The notes below the pieces were generated by a model. That model was not told where the DNA came from. It worked only from the letters and a program-made list of their open reading frames with translations, and ran no database searches. A stretch of 64,000 nt of DNA from assembly GCA_964592235.1 (NCBI GenBank), contig CAZQCF010000021.1:1-64000 (forward strand), read 5' to 3'. Shown piece by piece: positions 28,346-36,883 of this stretch. A program made the position numbers and the translations under genes. How positions within the stretch are numbered: position 1 is the stretch's first letter; the number at the start of each line of letters is the position of its first letter. Source of the stretch: PLA3 sp964592235 (GTDB lineage: Bacteria > Planctomycetota > Phycisphaerae > UBA1845 > UTPLA1).

Positions 28346-28673
28346 GCAATGAGTTCCTCAAAGAAAGTCAAAACGTCAAGAAGTCAAAACGATTCCCAGG
28401 GAGCCGACCGCGCCGGCGGTCGATCTCAAAACACCGATTGCACGGGAAATCGAACCCATGCGACGGCGATCCCGGCGCGCGGAGTTTCTCGTTACTTCCC
28501 TGTCGGATGCATTCGAACGGCTGAACGATGACATACGGTGTAAGCCGGCCATCAGTTCAACAGCAGGCCGGGCGCTGATTCTTCCGACCGGGCGGGCCAG
28601 ACGGCCCTCCGCGTGGAAAGAGGTATTTTCGGACGCCGCGCGGATTTTTCAAGGTGCGCCGAAAGGCCTGATT
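28346..28673. other. Intergenic region upstream of glnN, 328 bases
   Basis: No gene seen. The direct repeat AAGTCAAAACG occurs twice within about 25 bases at 28365-28390. The promoter of the leftward glnN gene must lie here; a clear -35/-10 or sigma-54 element was not found. Confidence 0.45.
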
Positions 28674-29015
28674 TCATTGGCCGGATTGAAACGCGCGAAC
28701 CAGCTTCGCCGGAGCCGTGTTCAGCCAGGCGGTTAGCAACGCGGCCTTGACCGGAGCCGCCTTCGCCGGCTTGAGCAGGATGTACGTCGCGCCGCGCTGC
28801 CCCCAGCCGCCGGGAACGGGAGAAAAGGCCGTCGGCTCTTGTTTGACGAACATGGCCTGTTGGGCAGGCGTCAACTTGACCATGGCCAGGCCGACATCTG
28901 GCCGAAGCGTGGCAAAGATTTTCCCGTCGACTCGAAAGTCAGGGTGCCCCATGTGCTCGCGTTCGACCGATTCAGGCAGGGAAAGAGCGAGCTTCCGGAA
29001 TGCGGCTTGCGTCAT
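28674..29015 (-). CDS. MmcQ/YjbR family protein
   Basis: A 113-residue protein of the MmcQ/YjbR group: N-terminal FRKLALSLPESVEREHMGHPDFRVDGKIFATL and later GGWGQRGATYILLKPA are typical. These small proteins have a double-wing fold similar to TfoX C-domains and are often annotated as DNA-binding, with unknown biological role. It is the last recognisable host gene before the Mu-like element. No strong Shine-Dalgarno sequence precedes the ATG. Confidence 0.82.
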   Translation of the reverse strand: MTQAAFRKLALSLPESVEREHMGHPDFRVDGKIFATLRPDVGLAMVKLTPAQQAMFVKQEPTAFSPVPGGWGQRGATYILLKPAKAAPVKAALLTAWLNTAPAKLVRAFQSGQ

Positions 29016-29112
29016 GACGCAGGGATGATACAGCGGAACACGGCCGCTCGCTGACGCGCGCGAGACTAACCTGGAAAGACGGCTTGGACAAAAGAAAGAC
29101 GGGCGAAATCCG

Positions 29113-29403
29113 CTAACTTGCGAGATCGCAGCGACTTATGGATGACGAAGGCGTCGTCTGAATGATGGATATTTGGATAACTAGTCTGGAATTTCGCCCA
29201 AATTCAGCCCTTCCGTGGATAATTCGATTGTCCAACGGCCGAGCGTCAGTATTGCGATAAGCCGTTGTGAATGCGGCATTTACGCGGTTTACGGCATTAT
29301 CCAGCGCGGCTAATCTGGACTGCCAAAGGGAAGGGAAGAAGGGAAGCGGTTTGGCGCTGGAAGTCGCCTTCGGGCCGGTCTGGATGGTGGCGGGTGATTG
29401 CAT
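29113..29403 (-). CDS. Possible small protein at the left edge of the element
   Basis: A 96-residue frame beginning 13 bases after the ParB-methyltransferase stop codon. It has no recognisable domain and no good ribosome binding site. The surrounding DNA is less GC-rich than average. It may instead be non-coding DNA carrying the left end of the element. Low confidence. Confidence 0.25.
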   Translation of the reverse strand: MQSPATIQTGPKATSSAKPLPFFPSLWQSRLAALDNAVNRVNAAFTTAYRNTDARPLDNRIIHGRAEFGRNSRLVIQISIIQTTPSSSISRCDLAS

Positions 29404-29415
29404 GGGGAAAAGACC

Positions 29416-30624
29416 CTAAGCGGCTCGTTTGCGGCCTGTGAAAAGATACCGGCGGAAGGCTCGGATCGCCTGGGCGGACCGGTTCATCGAAGCCCCGTCG
29501 ATGGGTAGCTCGAACTCGAATCGAAGCGCCGCTTCCAACCGGGCGGCGGACATCCGGCGCGGCCGGCGGCAGACCATCACAAGGGCCGAATCGCGCTCCT
29601 CAAGCTGGGCGACACGGACATCGGCGAAGTAGCGACCGACCAGCGCCCGGAACTCGTCCGGCGAATAGAACTTCTGGAACTTCTGCTTGCCCGTACCGGC
29701 ACCAGTCACAACCAGGCCCGGCTCGGTCGAGTCGGGGATACCCAAGAAGGCGCTCTTGTTGTTCTTGATCAGGCCGAGCACCTCACCATATCGCGCTTCG
29801 TGGATCGACCGCACGGCGATGACGGTCTGCTTCGCTCGCGTGGCCAGCGCGGCGAGGATGGTCAGGACGTGGGCGCGATCGTCCGGATGCCCGATGCTGG
29901 AAAGCACGAATTGATTGACGATCGTATCCGGGATCCAGCCGCGAGACATTCGGGCGAGCAATCCATCGGCCAGCTTTCGGGCCAGCCGGATCGACGGCTT
30001 GCCGCGCTCGCGCGGGAACGGCTCGAAGCCGATAGCGTCGATGCCAAGCCGGCCACGAAGCCAGCCGACTTCCTGCCGACCGCCCGCGCCGAAGTCCAGC
30101 ACGCGCGAGCCGTAGAACTCGCGGAACGCGGCGCGGTGGGCGCGATCGGAAAAGTTGAAATCGAGAATACCCAGCGGCGCACGGTAGCCCCGGCCAAGCT
30201 CCAGGTGCTTGCGCCGCATCTGCGCGTGCGTGGCGTTCTGGCGAAGCTGGTCGGCGGCGGTCTTCTTGAAGAAATCCCAATCGCCTGATATCTGATTGAG
30301 AGCCACGTTCATAGCCCGCTCGACGGACAGACTCACGTCGACGTAGATCGCCGGCGGCTTCTCGTATTCTTTCGCCCGCGCGTCTTTCGCGCGGCGCAAT
30401 TGGCGGACGACTTCGGCGTTCGCTCGGGCGCGCTGATGGCCGCCGACGATGTTACCGGTCTGTCGATTGATGACGACGGGCATTACCCAACCGAAGCGGA
30501 GCAGCGACCCGACCAGGACGCGGAGCGTCCGAGCGTCCATGTGGCGCGGGTTGTAGTCTGCCGGGATGAGGGTCTTGTAATTCACGCGACGCACGCGCTC
30601 CGCGATAAATACTTTCTTCGGCAT
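29416..30624 (-). CDS. ParB/sulfiredoxin-domain protein fused to a class I SAM methyltransferase-like domain
   Basis: A 402-residue protein. Residues 15-110 are a ParB N-terminal domain: YNPRHMDARTLRVLVGSLLRFG and IVGGHQRARA, where GGHQR is the ParB/Srx nucleotide-binding motif. Residues 170-340 look like a Rossmann methyltransferase: motif I RVLDFGAGG (174-182), acidic E201 at the end of strand 2, and IVNQFVLSSI (235-244) at the motif IV position. The DPPY/NPPY tetrad of N6/N4 DNA methylases is absent, so DNA base methylation of that type is not supported. Phage ParB-methyltransferase fusions may modify or protect phage DNA, a role comparable to Mu Mom. The start at 30624 is uncertain because GGAGG directly abuts the ATG. 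Confidence 0.65.
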   Translation of the reverse strand: MPKKVFIAERVRRVNYKTLIPADYNPRHMDARTLRVLVGSLLRFGWVMPVVINRQTGNIVGGHQRARANAEVVRQLRRAKDARAKEYEKPPAIYVDVSLSVERAMNVALNQISGDWDFFKKTAADQLRQNATHAQMRRKHLELGRGYRAPLGILDFNFSDRAHRAAFREFYGSRVLDFGAGGRQEVGWLRGRLGIDAIGFEPFPRERGKPSIRLARKLADGLLARMSRGWIPDTIVNQFVLSSIGHPDDRAHVLTILAALATRAKQTVIAVRSIHEARYGEVLGLIKNNKSAFLGIPDSTEPGLVVTGAGTGKQKFQKFYSPDEFRALVGRYFADVRVAQLEERDSALVMVCRRPRRMSAARLEAALRFEFELPIDGASMNRSAQAIRAFRRYLFTGRKRAA

Positions 30625-30758
30625 CCTCCATGATGCCTTTCCCAGGACCGATGTTCCTTCGCTCCCGCGCCGAACCCGATTCGAGTCGGGGCCGGCAGTC
30701 AGGACCGCCGGCAGGCGCGGGGGCACTTCACGCTTGCGCCCCGCCGCATTCGAGCGAC

Positions 30759-30944
30759 CTACGACGCCAGGTCGATGATCTTCGACTCGCCGACAGTCTG
30801 TCCGTTGTCGCCTGCGGCGAAGTCGGCAATCGCCTGGGCCTGCTCGGCCGTGAGGGTGATCCGGTTCTCGATATCGCCAGCCGTGGGCGGCGTCCGCATG
30901 ATGCTCACGCCGTCGGCTTCCTTCGTAAGCTGAATCTGCTTCAT
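30759..30944 (-). CDS. Small acidic protein of unknown function, 61 aa
   Basis: AGGAG lies about ten bases before the ATG. The sequence begins MKQIQLTKEADGVSIMRTPP and ends VGESKIIDLAS; the centre (ITLTAEQAQAIADFA) predicts a helix. No family recognised. It sits between the repressor and the ParB-methyltransferase genes and probably shares their leftward transcript. Confidence 0.5.
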   Translation of the reverse strand: MKQIQLTKEADGVSIMRTPPTAGDIENRITLTAEQAQAIADFAAGDNGQTVGESKIIDLAS

Positions 30945-31081
30945 GGGCCGTCTGCTCCTGATTACCCGCGCGGAGCGGGCCGGGAAGTTGAATACTCCAG
31001 CGCTTTAGTCTACAGACGCGGCGCGCGCCGGCCCAAGTGAATTTGAAGGGCGATTTTCAGCAACGGCCGGCGGCGGCGGAG

Positions 31082-32347
31082 TCAGGGGAGGGTTTCGGGC
31101 GGAGACTCATGCAGGCGGGGATCATCGCGAGGCGGCAGCTTGGATGTGTCGATCAGGAGTTCGCCGCGCTCGGTCCATTTGTGAGGGGCTGCCCGCTTCG
31201 CCAGGGCGTCGAGCGCCTCGGACGCTTCGACCTGTAGCGCAGAATCGCCCTCATCGTGGATCAATTCAATTCGCAGAACGTCCTTCCCATAGCCACGGCG
31301 CTGTAGACGGCGGGCTGGAAGGGCAAACCCGCCGCGCCGTATTCGCGGGAAGTAGGTTCCATCGTCGAATGCGTCGATGCCGGACCATTCAGACTGGCGT
31401 CGGCGTGAATCGTCGAAAAGCCCAATAAACACGCACAGAAACAGATCGCGGTGCCACGGTTCGGACTTCGCCAGGAGCTGCGCCGCCGACTTGGCGAACG
31501 CTTCGGCGCTGTCATGCGATCGCGCGATCCGGACGATGGGGCCGTAAAGCTCGGCGGGCATGTTCAGATACCAGAACCAGCCGGCCAGGCGGCGGTCGCT
31601 CCAGCGCTTCGCCGCCGACCAGAACACGGGAATGAAGGCCGCGTCGATGAATTCTTCGCTGAAGGGCACGGTCGAGTAGTGGCCGAACGAATCGAGCGGC
31701 CCTGTGGTGAATAACTGATCGAGGTCGGCGGCGAGTTTCACCAGGTCGCGCTCAAAGTAGTCGGGCCAACACTCCAGCAATGGAGGCTTGTTGTGACTGG
31801 CGCGAATGTGCTTCGCTGCTTCAATCCATAGAGCCGGCCCTGGCACAAAGGGCGGCGCAATAACGCAATCGATCATCCGTTCAAGCTCACCACGACCGTC
31901 AATGCGATCTTGGACAGCACGCCCCGCCGGCGATCTAGCCCAGCTCCAATACTCGAAGAAATGCACGGCCTGCATTGCTTTTTCAGCCGCTTCAAGAATC
32001 GCGGGGCAGTTTTTCACATTGTCTTTAATGTCAATGCGATACGGCACGGCGTAGTGGTTGGCCGCTAAATAGACAAGCTCCGGCCAAAGCCTAAAGCGGG
32101 ACTGCTCTGCTTCCTCTTCCGGTCCAAGATCACCCGACTCAATGAATTGACTCGAAACGCCCAAGACCGCCGAGATTTTGAACAATAGCTCGCGCCCCGG
32201 ACTGCCGTGGTCCCGTTCAAGCAGGCTCAAGTAGGATGGTCTGACCTCACACTTTCGGGCAACACTCTCTAACGACAGGCCGCGCTTCTCGCGGATGTTG
32301 CGGATTCGCCCCCCTCGCGTCCGTAACTCTTTGCCAGCATTAGACAT
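31082..32347 (-). CDS. XRE-type transcriptional regulator, likely element repressor
   Basis: A 421-residue protein. Residues 5-65 form an XRE helix-turn-helix (GGRIRNIREKRGLSLESVARKCEVRPSYLSLLERDHGS is the region, with the recognition helix at SYLSLLER). The remaining 350 residues are not similar to anything I recognise and contain no RecA-type autocleavage signature that I can see. By position, divergent from the small HTH gene and transposase, it corresponds to the Mu c repressor. The ATG at 32347 has AGAGG eight bases upstream; 32368 is an alternative. The long in-frame extension upstream runs through the operator region and was excluded. Confidence 0.65.
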   Translation of the reverse strand: MSNAGKELRTRGGRIRNIREKRGLSLESVARKCEVRPSYLSLLERDHGSPGRELLFKISAVLGVSSQFIESGDLGPEEEAEQSRFRLWPELVYLAANHYAVPYRIDIKDNVKNCPAILEAAEKAMQAVHFFEYWSWARSPAGRAVQDRIDGRGELERMIDCVIAPPFVPGPALWIEAAKHIRASHNKPPLLECWPDYFERDLVKLAADLDQLFTTGPLDSFGHYSTVPFSEEFIDAAFIPVFWSAAKRWSDRRLAGWFWYLNMPAELYGPIVRIARSHDSAEAFAKSAAQLLAKSEPWHRDLFLCVFIGLFDDSRRRQSEWSGIDAFDDGTYFPRIRRGGFALPARRLQRRGYGKDVLRIELIHDEGDSALQVEASEALDALAKRAAPHKWTERGELLIDTSKLPPRDDPRLHESPPETLP

Positions 32348-32407
32348 AGATATAGCCTCTGATCCCATTATATGCCGCCCGAAGAATTGAGACAAGTTTT
32401 TCGCTAC

Positions 32408-32441
32408 TTTGACATTGACTTGGCTGTAGTTATTTACTACA
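32408..32441 (+). promoter_or_regulatory. Early promoter with 19-bp palindromic operator
   Basis: TTGACA at 32408-32413 is followed by TATTTA about 16 bases downstream. The -10 region is covered by the perfect palindrome CTGTAGT-TATTT-ACTACAG (32423-32441). A further TGTAGT half-site occurs 14 bases later. The site lies between the divergent repressor and small HTH genes, as the Mu operator does. Confidence 0.6.
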
Positions 32442-32483
32442 GTTGGACGATGAAGCGTGTAGTTGGACGCAACGGTGACGAAT

Positions 32484-32741
32484 ATGGCGAGTGAGAAAAT
32501 CACGTTTGACGGGCGGAAGTTGTCGCGCCGGACAGCAATCAAGGGGCTACTCCGCTCTGAACTTGCTGCCGCTGCGAAGATCACCCAGTTTACTTTGTCG
32601 CGGTGCTTTGCTGGGAAGCCTGTGCGCGTTCGAACCGCCAGGCAGGTCGCCAAGGCGCTGGGCTCGACGATATCCAAGCTGATCACCGAAGAGCCGCCGC
32701 CACTCGCCGACAGAGCGAAGGGGGAAGCCCGTGTCGCGTGA
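32484..32741 (+). CDS. Small Cro/Ner-like helix-turn-helix protein
   Basis: An 85-residue protein starting at the ATG of MASEKITFDGRKL. Residues 15-65 (RTAIKGLLRSELAAAAKITQFTLSRCFAGKPVRVRTARQVAKALG) contain the pattern of an XRE/lambda-type HTH, with the recognition helix near QFTLSRCF. Its place, first in the rightward early operon and divergent from the large repressor, is that of Ner in Mu, which turns down early transcription. A start 21 bases upstream is possible but would overlap the operator repeats. Confidence 0.6.
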   Translation: MASEKITFDGRKLSRRTAIKGLLRSELAAAAKITQFTLSRCFAGKPVRVRTARQVAKALGSTISKLITEEPPPLADRAKGEARVA

Positions 32742-32806
32742 TTTTGAACGAATTTCCGCCGCGATTTTCACCGGTTCGTGCCGGATGAGCGAACTTCGCG
32801 GCTCGC

Positions 32807-32941
32807 GCGAATTGACCGAATCGACACATGTATCACGCGTGCCGGCTAGTGAGCCGGTCAATTCGCACTCGCCGGGGCGGGATGGGCCGCGTCTTGACAA
32901 CCGCCGCCCGCCCGTCCCCGGCACTTTTAGGCGGTTGTCAA
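32807..32941. promoter_or_regulatory. Two long perfect inverted repeats between early genes
   Basis: Repeat A: GCGAATTGACCG (32807-32818) pairs with CGGTCAATTCGC (32855-32866). Within it, CCGGCT-AGTG-AGCCGG (32842-32857) forms a competing hairpin. Repeat B: TTGACAACCGCC (32894-32905) pairs with GGCGGTTGTCAA (32930-32941), ending one base before the ATG of the next gene. All arms carry the pentamer TTGAC. Confidence 0.6.
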
Positions 32942-32942
32942 A

Positions 32943-33314
32943 ATGTCAACTTCTTCCCAAAAAACACCCGAAAGCGGCCCGGTGATGCGCCGACGCGGCC
33001 GCGCACCATCGCCGGGCTTCTGCTCGATGAAAACTCTGCCGCCGGCGATTCTCGCCGAGGCGCGCACGTGGGCGCTTCATCCGGCGCGGTGGAGCGCGAC
33101 GAGGCTTGCGGAAAAGCTCTCCGCACGCGGGTACGAGGTGAAGCCGGCCACGGTCGGCCGGTGGGCCTGGCGCGTGCGCGAGCGAGCCTATGGCAAAGTG
33201 CCGGCGGATGTCGGCTCGCCGAGTGCCGTCACCGTGACGCTCGCGTTCGCATCGGCCGAGGCGGCGATTCAGTTTTTGGCTCGCGCGAACGCGGCGCAGG
33301 AGTCAGGGAAATGA
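32943..33314 (+). CDS. Small early protein with HTH-like region, 123 aa
   Basis: The frame begins MSTSSQKTPESG directly after inverted repeat B and ends by overlapping the transposase start (ATGA, 33311-33314). The central part (LAEARTWALHPARWSATRLAEKL and YEVKPATVGRWAWRVRE) looks like a helix-turn-helix, with AATxGRW as a possible recognition helix. No Shine-Dalgarno sequence is visible, which the hairpin could explain. No named family. The tight overlap with the transposase supports it as a real gene, perhaps a regulator or cofactor of transposition. Confidence 0.5.
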   Translation: MSTSSQKTPESGPVMRRRGRAPSPGFCSMKTLPPAILAEARTWALHPARWSATRLAEKLSARGYEVKPATVGRWAWRVRERAYGKVPADVGSPSAVTVTLAFASAEAAIQFLARANAAQESGK

Positions 33315-35569
33315 GCCTTCCCGCGAAACGCCTGCCGACGCCCGCCGGGCCGCCACAAGGTGACGCGAGCGCGGCATCGCCGCCGGTGGAGACAATTTCA
33401 ACGATTGAGGCCGCGGGCTTGCTGGGCGTCTCACAGCGCCGCGTGCGGCAGATGATTGACGAATCATGGGCGGCGCGCGGCATGGCCTGGCAAGTCGGCG
33501 GCGACTGGCTCATCGACCGGCGCGCCGATGCCCGCCTCACGAACAAGCAGTGGTTCACGCGGAGCGACCTGGAGCAGCTCGCCGACCTGGTGCGCGGTGG
33601 GACGCGCCCGGACCTCGTTGAAATCGCGAAGCTGCGGCGCGAAGCGCTGGAGCGATTCGCGCTTTCCGGCCCGCGGCCGAATGAACGGATCGCGCTGGAA
33701 CGAATAAAAAATGCGATGCTGGCCGACGGCACACTCGGCCGTCCGGGATTTCGAAAGCTGTCTAAATCATCGCTGTATGCCTGGCGGGCGGCGTATCGCA
33801 AGGGGGGCATCGCGGCGCTGGTGCCCGGCTTTGACAAGCGAAGCGGCGGAGAGCGGATCGAGGTCGGCGAGGCGGCGATTGAGGAAGGGTTGAATTACCT
33901 GCTTGGGCCGAACGCCCTCAAAGAGCAAGCTGTATTCGAGATTGTCGCGGGCAAGGCGGCGCAGAATCCGAACAATCCCGCGTGGATCACCGGATCGAAA
34001 TCGACATTCTTCAAGGCGATTCGCGAGCGGTTGCCGGCGCAGGCGAAGACGCTGGCGCACAAGGGCCAGCGGGCCGCGCGAGCATCATGCATCCCGAAGC
34101 TGGAAACTGATTTTGAATCCATCGGGGCGGGTGAAGAATACGTCGCAGACACGCGCCACCTGGACGCCTGGTGCCGCGTGCAAACTTCGCGCGGCTGGCG
34201 CGCTGTAAGGCCGTACCTGACGGCGATGCAGGATCGCCGTTCACGGATGATCGTCGGCTGGGTGCTCGCGCCCTTTGCCGATACGTCAACCGTTCTGGAG
34301 GCGCTCAAGCGGGCGATCCGCGACTACGGCAAACCTCGCATTCTCCGGACCGATCAGGGGAAGGATTACCGCGCTGCGAAGCGACACGGCGCGATCGAGC
34401 GGCCGGACGGGACGAAGACCGAGACCGTGCTTCGCGAGCTTGGCATCGCGGCGCGCGGCGTCGCCGCCTACACGCCCTGGGCGAAGCTGATCGAGAGTCA
34501 CTTTCGCGGCATGAAGGATACGTTGGACCGGCTCTATCCCTCGTTCTGGGGCGGTTTCCCGTTGGAGCGGCATGAGGAGAAAGCGAAGTGGGTCAAGGAG
34601 AATTTGCACAAGCTGCCGACGCTGGCGCAGATTGAGGCCGACTACCGGACGTATTTAGACGGTTATCATTCAAAGCCGCACAGCGCCCCGGACCTGTTCG
34701 GCATGACGCCGTTGCAGGCGATGACTGAACTTCGCACCGAGCCGGCGAGGATGGAAAGCGCGGCGGTGCTGGACCTGCTTTTCCGCGCGTACACGAAACC
34801 GAAAATGGTGCGGCGCGACGGCGTGCGGCACGAAGGTCGCTGGTACGGCAATGGCGATCCGCGCCTCTTCGCGATGGCGGGCCGGCGCGAGCGGGTGATT
34901 CTCTCGTTCGATCTTTCGGATATGGGTACCGCGCGTGTGCATGACCTCCAGCGCCGACCGCTATTCGATGTTGAATGCCTGAATGTCGCCGGCTGGACGG
35001 CGCGCGAAGTGAAAGAAGCGAACAAACAGCGGCGCGACTTGCTCAAACCGCTCGCCGCCCAGGTGCGCAAGGCGCGCGAATTCATGCTGCGAAAAACGCC
35101 GGGCGAGTTGCTGGCCGAGCGCGCCGCCGGCCAGCGCGCCCTCTACGGCGACGGCAAGCCGACGGCGCGGCAAGTTGCCGAATCGCCGCAACCCGCGCTG
35201 CGAATTCGGCCGGACCTCGAAGAGGCGATCGCGCAGACCGGCCGCGCGCCGAGCGCCGAGGCCCCGTCGAAGGCGGCTCGAACGGGGACCGACGATGAGC
35301 CGGAATTCAGCATCCAGGAAATGCTCGCCGACATCAACGATCGCCATGAAATCATGAGCGGCCACTCCAGGCGGGACGAGGATGCGCCGCTCATTGACTT
35401 GTACGACGTGTTGGACGATTCGCCTAGTGACCCGCCCGCAATCGCGAGCGATGACACGGACGAGGATGACGGCTTCGACTTTGAACCGGATGAAGCGGAC
35501 CTGAGCGCAGACGACGGCGACACGCCGCCCGATTTCGATCTTGACGATGGGGAGGACGACGATGCTTGA
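33311..35569 (+). CDS. MuA-like DDE transposase
   Basis: A 752-residue transposase. N-terminal excisionase-like HTH (TIEAAGLLGVSQRRVRQMI) and further DNA-binding domains precede the catalytic RNase H fold. Candidate catalytic residues are D280 in VADTRHLDAW, D348 in LRTDQGKDY and E395 in KLIESHFRGMK; the 68-residue D-D spacing is close to that of MuA. The beta-barrel domain follows (RHEGRWYGNGDPRLFAMAG). The last 120 residues are very acidic (DDTDEDDGFDFEPDEADLSADDGD), probably the surface that contacts MuB. The start overlaps the preceding gene by ATGA, and a long upstream extension of the frame was rejected. It should catalyse cut and strand transfer of the element. Confidence 0.92.
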   Translation: MSLPAKRLPTPAGPPQGDASAASPPVETISTIEAAGLLGVSQRRVRQMIDESWAARGMAWQVGGDWLIDRRADARLTNKQWFTRSDLEQLADLVRGGTRPDLVEIAKLRREALERFALSGPRPNERIALERIKNAMLADGTLGRPGFRKLSKSSLYAWRAAYRKGGIAALVPGFDKRSGGERIEVGEAAIEEGLNYLLGPNALKEQAVFEIVAGKAAQNPNNPAWITGSKSTFFKAIRERLPAQAKTLAHKGQRAARASCIPKLETDFESIGAGEEYVADTRHLDAWCRVQTSRGWRAVRPYLTAMQDRRSRMIVGWVLAPFADTSTVLEALKRAIRDYGKPRILRTDQGKDYRAAKRHGAIERPDGTKTETVLRELGIAARGVAAYTPWAKLIESHFRGMKDTLDRLYPSFWGGFPLERHEEKAKWVKENLHKLPTLAQIEADYRTYLDGYHSKPHSAPDLFGMTPLQAMTELRTEPARMESAAVLDLLFRAYTKPKMVRRDGVRHEGRWYGNGDPRLFAMAGRRERVILSFDLSDMGTARVHDLQRRPLFDVECLNVAGWTAREVKEANKQRRDLLKPLAAQVRKAREFMLRKTPGELLAERAAGQRALYGDGKPTARQVAESPQPALRIRPDLEEAIAQTGRAPSAEAPSKAARTGTDDEPEFSIQEMLADINDRHEIMSGHSRRDEDAPLIDLYDVLDDSPSDPPAIASDDTDEDDGFDFEPDEADLSADDGDTPPDFDLDDGEDDDA

Positions 35570-36875
35570 AGACGCGGACAAGTTTCGGCTTGTCGATTTA
35601 AGCCAGGCCGATGGCGGCGTGGAGCAACCTGCCGAGCCGGGTAGCGAGGACTCGCCGCCGGCAAGCGGAGATTCGACCCCGGCAGACGGTGTAAGCGCCG
35701 CCGACGTGACGGCGGACGCTCGCGTGCGGCTCAAGTCGCTGGACCTGCCCGAAGCTGGTTCACTCACGGATGAACAAAAGCAGGCCGTTCGCGACCTTGC
35801 CAAGCGCCAATTGGCGGGCCGGCCACAGTCGTTTATTGCGGTCGCAGTTGGAACAAGCACCACCGCGATGCGCGACCTTCTCGCCGGCAAGACCCGCCGT
35901 GATGAAGACGCGCTGCTCCGTAAGGTCAATTCATGGATCGATGACGACGAACGCCGCCGGCGGCGCAATGCACCGCTTGGGTTCTTCGAGACCAACGTAT
36001 TTCTCTCGATGCGCGACGCAGCCGTTTATGCGAAGTCGCACGCTCGGACCTCGGCGGGCCTCGGGGTGAATGCGGAGTCATCGCGCATCGTGCTGGTGCA
36101 TGGCCCCAGCGGAATCGGCAAGTCGGCCGGCGTGCGGGCGCTGGCTGCCTGGGACCCGAACGCGATTGCGATTCGGCTTGTGGAGCGCAGCGGTTCGGCG
36201 GCGGGTGTGGCCCGCGCGATCGCCGCTTCGGAAAGCTGGCGCGGACTCGCCGCGCGGAGCAGCGGCACACTGATCGAAGACGTTATGCACCGGCTTGAAC
36301 ACAGCGGCCGATTGCTGATCGTCGATGAGGCGCATCGACTGTCCGGCAGCGGCTACGAGTTCATGCGCGACTTGGCTGACGTGGCCGGCATTCCGATCCT
36401 GCTCGTGGCGACGCCGCGAATCCAGCGGCGCGTCGACGGGCCGCGCATGGGGCTGGGTGGGGCGCTGGACGATCAGTTCTCGCGGCGCGTGGCGCTGGTA
36501 GTGGACCTGCTTCGCGGGTCGGACGGTCGGGGCGGAAGTAAGCGACCGATCTTCACGGTTTCGGAAATTGTCAAGATTTTCAATTCCGACCGCGTGCGCC
36601 TGAAAGTCACAGACGACGCGGTGGAGTTCTTGCAAGCCGTCGCGTGCATGATCGGCGGAGGGATGCTCGGCCAGGCGTACAACATTTTCGAGAAGGCCCG
36701 CGTCGTGGCGCTGCGCGGCAATTGCGTTGTGGACGGCCGGCTGTTGCGAGCGGCCGCGGAGCGCGTGCTTTCGCCCGCTGGCGTTCGAAACGACGTCATC
36801 TTGCGAAGCATCGAATCACAGTTAACGGTGAATCGACAACTGGCTGACCGCGCGGCTCGCGCGGCGGCGGGATGA
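35562..36875 (+). CDS. MuB-like AAA+ ATPase, target-selection protein
   Basis: A 437-residue protein whose ATG overlaps the transposase stop codon region by eight bases. After an acidic leader, residues 60-135 form an HTH-like segment with the AVGTSTTAMRDLLAGK pattern of MuB N-domains. The ATPase core has Walker A HGPSGIGKS and Walker B LLIVDEAHRL, then the sensor LLVATPRIQRRVDG. The C-terminal domain matches the MuB helical bundle by length. It should bind DNA, stimulate the transposase and deliver target DNA. The tandem arrangement with overlap is that of Mu A and B. Confidence 0.88.
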   Translation: MLEDADKFRLVDLSQADGGVEQPAEPGSEDSPPASGDSTPADGVSAADVTADARVRLKSLDLPEAGSLTDEQKQAVRDLAKRQLAGRPQSFIAVAVGTSTTAMRDLLAGKTRRDEDALLRKVNSWIDDDERRRRRNAPLGFFETNVFLSMRDAAVYAKSHARTSAGLGVNAESSRIVLVHGPSGIGKSAGVRALAAWDPNAIAIRLVERSGSAAGVARAIAASESWRGLAARSSGTLIEDVMHRLEHSGRLLIVDEAHRLSGSGYEFMRDLADVAGIPILLVATPRIQRRVDGPRMGLGGALDDQFSRRVALVVDLLRGSDGRGGSKRPIFTVSEIVKIFNSDRVRLKVTDDAVEFLQAVACMIGGGMLGQAYNIFEKARVVALRGNCVVDGRLLRAAAERVLSPAGVRNDVILRSIESQLTVNRQLADRAARAAAG

Positions 36876-36883
36876 GGTTTGCG

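Noticed and set aside
26141..28531. 796-residue plus-strand frame over glnN
   Set aside because: Exact antisense of a well-recognised type III glutamine synthetase; no domain and no ribosome binding site.
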